Source of the DNA: Nostoc sp. MG11
GTDB taxonomy: Bacteria; Cyanobacteriota; Cyanobacteriia; Cyanobacteriales; Nostocaceae
NCBI RefSeq assembly: GCF_014904695.1
Contig: NZ_JACXXN010000002.1
Span: forward strand, 186,001-250,000
Direction of reading: 5' to 3'
DNA length: 64,000 nt
The notes beneath the pieces were generated by a model. The model saw nothing but the letters and a program-made list of their open reading frames with translations, ran no database searches and had not been told where the DNA came from. The position numbers and the translations under genes are program-made. Shown piece after piece: positions 62,058 to 64,000 of the stretch. Positions within the stretch are counted from its first letter, which is position 1; each line of letters opens with the position of its first letter.

Positions 62058-62311
62058 TAATACAAATATACTATTGTAGATATGTGCAGATGCGAAGGGG
62101 ATTAGAGGCGATGTCTGGCGACAAGCCCTTTGGGTGATGCCTCCGGCACGCCAAAGGCGAACGCAGTCGCCTGGGTCGGGCTAACCCTCCCCGAAGTTTG
62201 GATCGGAGGAAGCCTCCGCTCCAACTTCTCTTCGCAGCGCTGTCTCACCGCTTTGCGTCTACGCGCACATCAACAGCTAAATTAGACTTATCACCAAATT
62301 GTTTGACGCCC
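62058..62311. repeat. dispersed GC-rich repeats before the isochorismatase gene
   Basis: A mosaic of cyanobacterial spacer words (GGCGACAAGCCCTTTGGG, GCCTCCGGCACGCCAAAGGC, GAAGCCTCCGCTCCAACTTC). It keeps a frame open into the downstream gene and creates a false upstream ATG at 62198. Confidence 0.65.
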
Positions 62312-63346
62312 ATGCTAGAAAAAACTTCGACATTACCCATTCCCCAACACTTTAGCGCTGAAAAAGTCGGCGAAGTTTGGCGCGTACCTTACCAAGAACG
62401 TGCAGCCGAAGCTGAAGCATGGGCGAAACAAAATGATATCAAACCAGTATCTTCTGACAAAACCCGCATTTGTCTACTTCTAATTGATGTCCAAAACACC
62501 TTCTGTATCCCCGGATTTGAATTATTTGTAGGAGGAAAATCTGGAACTGGTGCGGTAAATGACAATCAAAGATTGTGTGAATTTATTTATTGTAACTTGG
62601 GAGCAATTACGACAATTGTACCCACACTGGATACTCACACAGCAACGCAAATTTTTCATCCTATTTTTTGGGTTAATGCCGCCGGAGAACATCCCATTCC
62701 AGCAGCTACTAATATTACTCCCACAGATATTGAAAAAGGTATTTGGAAAGTTAATTCAGCAGTTGCTAATACTATTACTAATGGAGATTATGAATTATTA
62801 GAAAAACATGCTTATCACTACGTTAAGCAATTAAGTAAAGACGGTAAATATCCTCTGATTGTTTGGCCTTATCATTCTATGTTAGGTGGTATTGGTCATG
62901 CTTTAGTTTCATCTGTAGAGGAAGCAATATTTTTCCACTGTATTGCTCGTCAAAGTCAGACACAATTTGAAATTAAGGGGGAGAGTCCATTAACAGAAAA
63001 CTATTCCATCTTACGTCCAGAGGTGTTGGAAGATTTTGAGCAGCGTCCACTTGCTCAAAAGAACACACGTCTGATTAAGCAACTTTTAGAATTTGATGCC
63101 GTAATTATTGGTGGTCAAGCTAAAAGTCACTGCGTCGCCTGGACAATTGACGATTTATTAACAGAAATTAAACAGGTAGATGCTACCCTTGCTCAAAAAG
63201 TCTATCTGCTAGAAGATTGCACTTCTCCTGTTGTTGTTCCTGGTGTTGTAGACTACACAGAACAGGCAGATGCAGCATTTACAAGATTTGCAGAAGCAGG
63301 AATGCACATAATAAAATCTACCGAACCTATCTCATTATTTCTTTAA
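62312..63346 (+). CDS. isochorismatase family cysteine hydrolase
   Basis: 344 residues. The cysteine-hydrolase core starts ICLLLIDVQNTFCIPGFEL (catalytic Asp), continues through TLDTHTATQIFHPIFWVN (metal-binding D-x-H as in nicotinamidases) and WPYHSMLGG, and ends with IIGGQAKSHCVAWTI containing the nucleophilic Cys. It is longer than simple nicotinamidases because of N-terminal and central insertions. The product could be nicotinic acid or another hydrolysed amide; this is not decided. The ATG at 62312 is used since the longer frame from 62198 is encoded by dispersed repeats. Confidence 0.82.
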   Translation: MLEKTSTLPIPQHFSAEKVGEVWRVPYQERAAEAEAWAKQNDIKPVSSDKTRICLLLIDVQNTFCIPGFELFVGGKSGTGAVNDNQRLCEFIYCNLGAITTIVPTLDTHTATQIFHPIFWVNAAGEHPIPAATNITPTDIEKGIWKVNSAVANTITNGDYELLEKHAYHYVKQLSKDGKYPLIVWPYHSMLGGIGHALVSSVEEAIFFHCIARQSQTQFEIKGESPLTENYSILRPEVLEDFEQRPLAQKNTRLIKQLLEFDAVIIGGQAKSHCVAWTIDDLLTEIKQVDATLAQKVYLLEDCTSPVVVPGVVDYTEQADAAFTRFAEAGMHIIKSTEPISLFL

Positions 63347-63399
63347 ACCACAGGAACACAAAAATTTCCTCCGCGCTCCTTTGCGTTTCAAAACAAACC

Positions 63400-64000
63400 T
63401 CATTTCTTCAAATAACCCTTTGGATCTTCTGCTACCCAACCCAGAGATGAACTAGAACGCACTTCAAAATGAAGATGGGGTTGATTAGAAGTTGGTTTTC
63501 CACTAGTACCTACTGTTCCCAGTAAGGCTCCTTCTTTGACTTTCTGACCAACGGTAACTTTGATACTGTCAAGTTGGGCGTAGCGGCTTTGGAGTCCGCC
63601 ACTGTGGTTAATGATGACCAATTTACCATAAGTACCTTGGTCATTAGCAAAGGCTACAGTTCCGGGAGCGATCGCTTCTACAGGAGTACTTACTGTTGCT
63701 AGTAAATCAATGCCGCTATGGAAGAAAACTTCATTTGTAGCAGGATTAATTTGCCAACCATAAGGTAATACTACAGTTGTTACTTGTGCCAAAGGATAAC
63801 CAGCCAATGAAACACGGTTTTGCGTGCTTGTATCAGTAGGCGAAGGAGACTTAGTTATAGAACCATTTGGCGACCAATTTATCCCTGGAACAAACACAAT
63901 TCTGGGGTCTTTTTGGCAGCCATTCACCTCAAACAATGTATCAGCACGGACTTTGTACCTTGTTGCTACTTGTCGCCAAGTTTGACCGCGAGGTACTTCA
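63400..64000 (-). CDS. LysM-M23 peptidoglycan endopeptidase, 5' partial
   Basis: The frame runs off the right edge on the minus strand; the first visible codons encode a LysM domain (GQTWRQVATRYKVRADTLFE, then VNGCQKDP). The C-terminal M23 zinc endopeptidase domain follows: FHSGIDLLATVSTPVEAI (first His/Asp ligands), NHSGGLQSRYAQL and the HLHFEVRS motif. Such exported proteins cut peptide crosslinks in peptidoglycan or, without an active site, activate amidases; here the ligands are present. The stop is at 63400. The start and signal peptide are outside the window. A TTG at 63936 is not the true start, as the LysM domain would be cut. Confidence 0.88.
   Translation of the reverse strand, partial: EVPRGQTWRQVATRYKVRADTLFEVNGCQKDPRIVFVPGINWSPNGSITKSPSPTDTSTQNRVSLAGYPLAQVTTVVLPYGWQINPATNEVFFHSGIDLLATVSTPVEAIAPGTVAFANDQGTYGKLVIINHSGGLQSRYAQLDSIKVTVGQKVKEGALLGTVGTSGKPTSNQPHLHFEVRSSSSLGWVAEDPKGYLKK

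Noticed and set aside
62198-62311. N-terminal extension of the isochorismatase
   Set aside because: Encoded by dispersed spacer repeats; the conserved protein starts after the ATG at 62312.

Overview
The window is 64 kb of a filamentous, Nostoc-type cyanobacterial chromosome. The evidence is a psbA gene for photosystem II D1, cyanobacterial-type invertase, ACT-malic enzyme, CtpA and IspG genes, many GCGATCGC (HIP1) octamers on both strands, heptanucleotide tandem repeats, palindromic dispersed repeats and a complete scytonemin cluster. No rRNA, tRNA, CRISPR array, prophage or intact transposase was recognised.

Layout. 1-2.9 kb: end of an S41 protease-like gene, a membrane zinc peptidase and an unknown gene. 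3.2-6.3 kb: a TetR repressor whose 3' end was rewritten by a MITE-like repeat, divergent from a glutathione S-transferase, then a MATE transporter. 6.5-9.1 kb: a PAS/GAF histidine kinase with a degenerate ATPase domain. 9.1-12.7 kb (minus strand): a sugar-salvage-like block with a DOMON-like protein, a sugar-kinase-like phosphotransferase, a Uma2 protein and N-acylglucosamine 2-epimerase. 12.8-15.7 kb (minus): AraC-type response regulator and PAS histidine kinase, the conserved two-component pair divergent from scytonemin genes. 15.7-17.2 kb: AT-rich control region with three degenerate ~120-bp repeats.

17.2-39.2 kb (plus): scyA-scyB-scyC-scyD-scyE-scyF-tyrA-dsbA-eboD/aroB-like-eboF-like-trpEG-trpC-trpA-trpB-trpD-aroG. 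AroG feeds the shikimate pathway. TrpEG, C, A, B and D make tryptophan (trpF is not here). TyrA makes 4-hydroxyphenylpyruvate. ScyB deaminates tryptophan to indolepyruvate, ScyA couples the two 2-oxo acids and ScyC cyclises the product. ScyD, E and F are exported beta-propeller proteins, all with PEP-CTERM-like tails, presumably acting in later periplasmic steps. The Ebo-type genes would assist precursor export. The tyrosinase gene tyrP, found between trpA and trpB in Nostoc punctiforme, is absent here. Several spacers in this block carry palindromes or tandem repeats, two of which run into the stop codons of trpC and trpB.

39.3-64 kb: housekeeping and mixed genes. These include glyoxalase-fold, methyltransferase, amino-acid-binding lipoprotein, NUDIX, folK, a class A penicillin-binding protein with a Ser/Arg-rich tail, a small Psb35-like membrane protein, TerB, rsmB, neutral invertase, DUF547, glycosyltransferase, acyltransferase, rhodanese, psbA, malic enzyme, ctpA, ispG, a phosphotransferase, isochorismatase and the end of a LysM/M23 peptidase. 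Dispersed repeats fill many spacers.

The core system here is known (scytonemin). The least explained features are the triplicated element upstream of scyA, the nine-copy 21-bp repeat at the trpC stop, the internal duplication of ScyC, the PEP-CTERM-like tails of ScyD/E/F, the mutase-like N-terminus of TyrA and the Ebo-type genes inside the cluster. All assignments come from reading the sequence and family knowledge; no database search was run.
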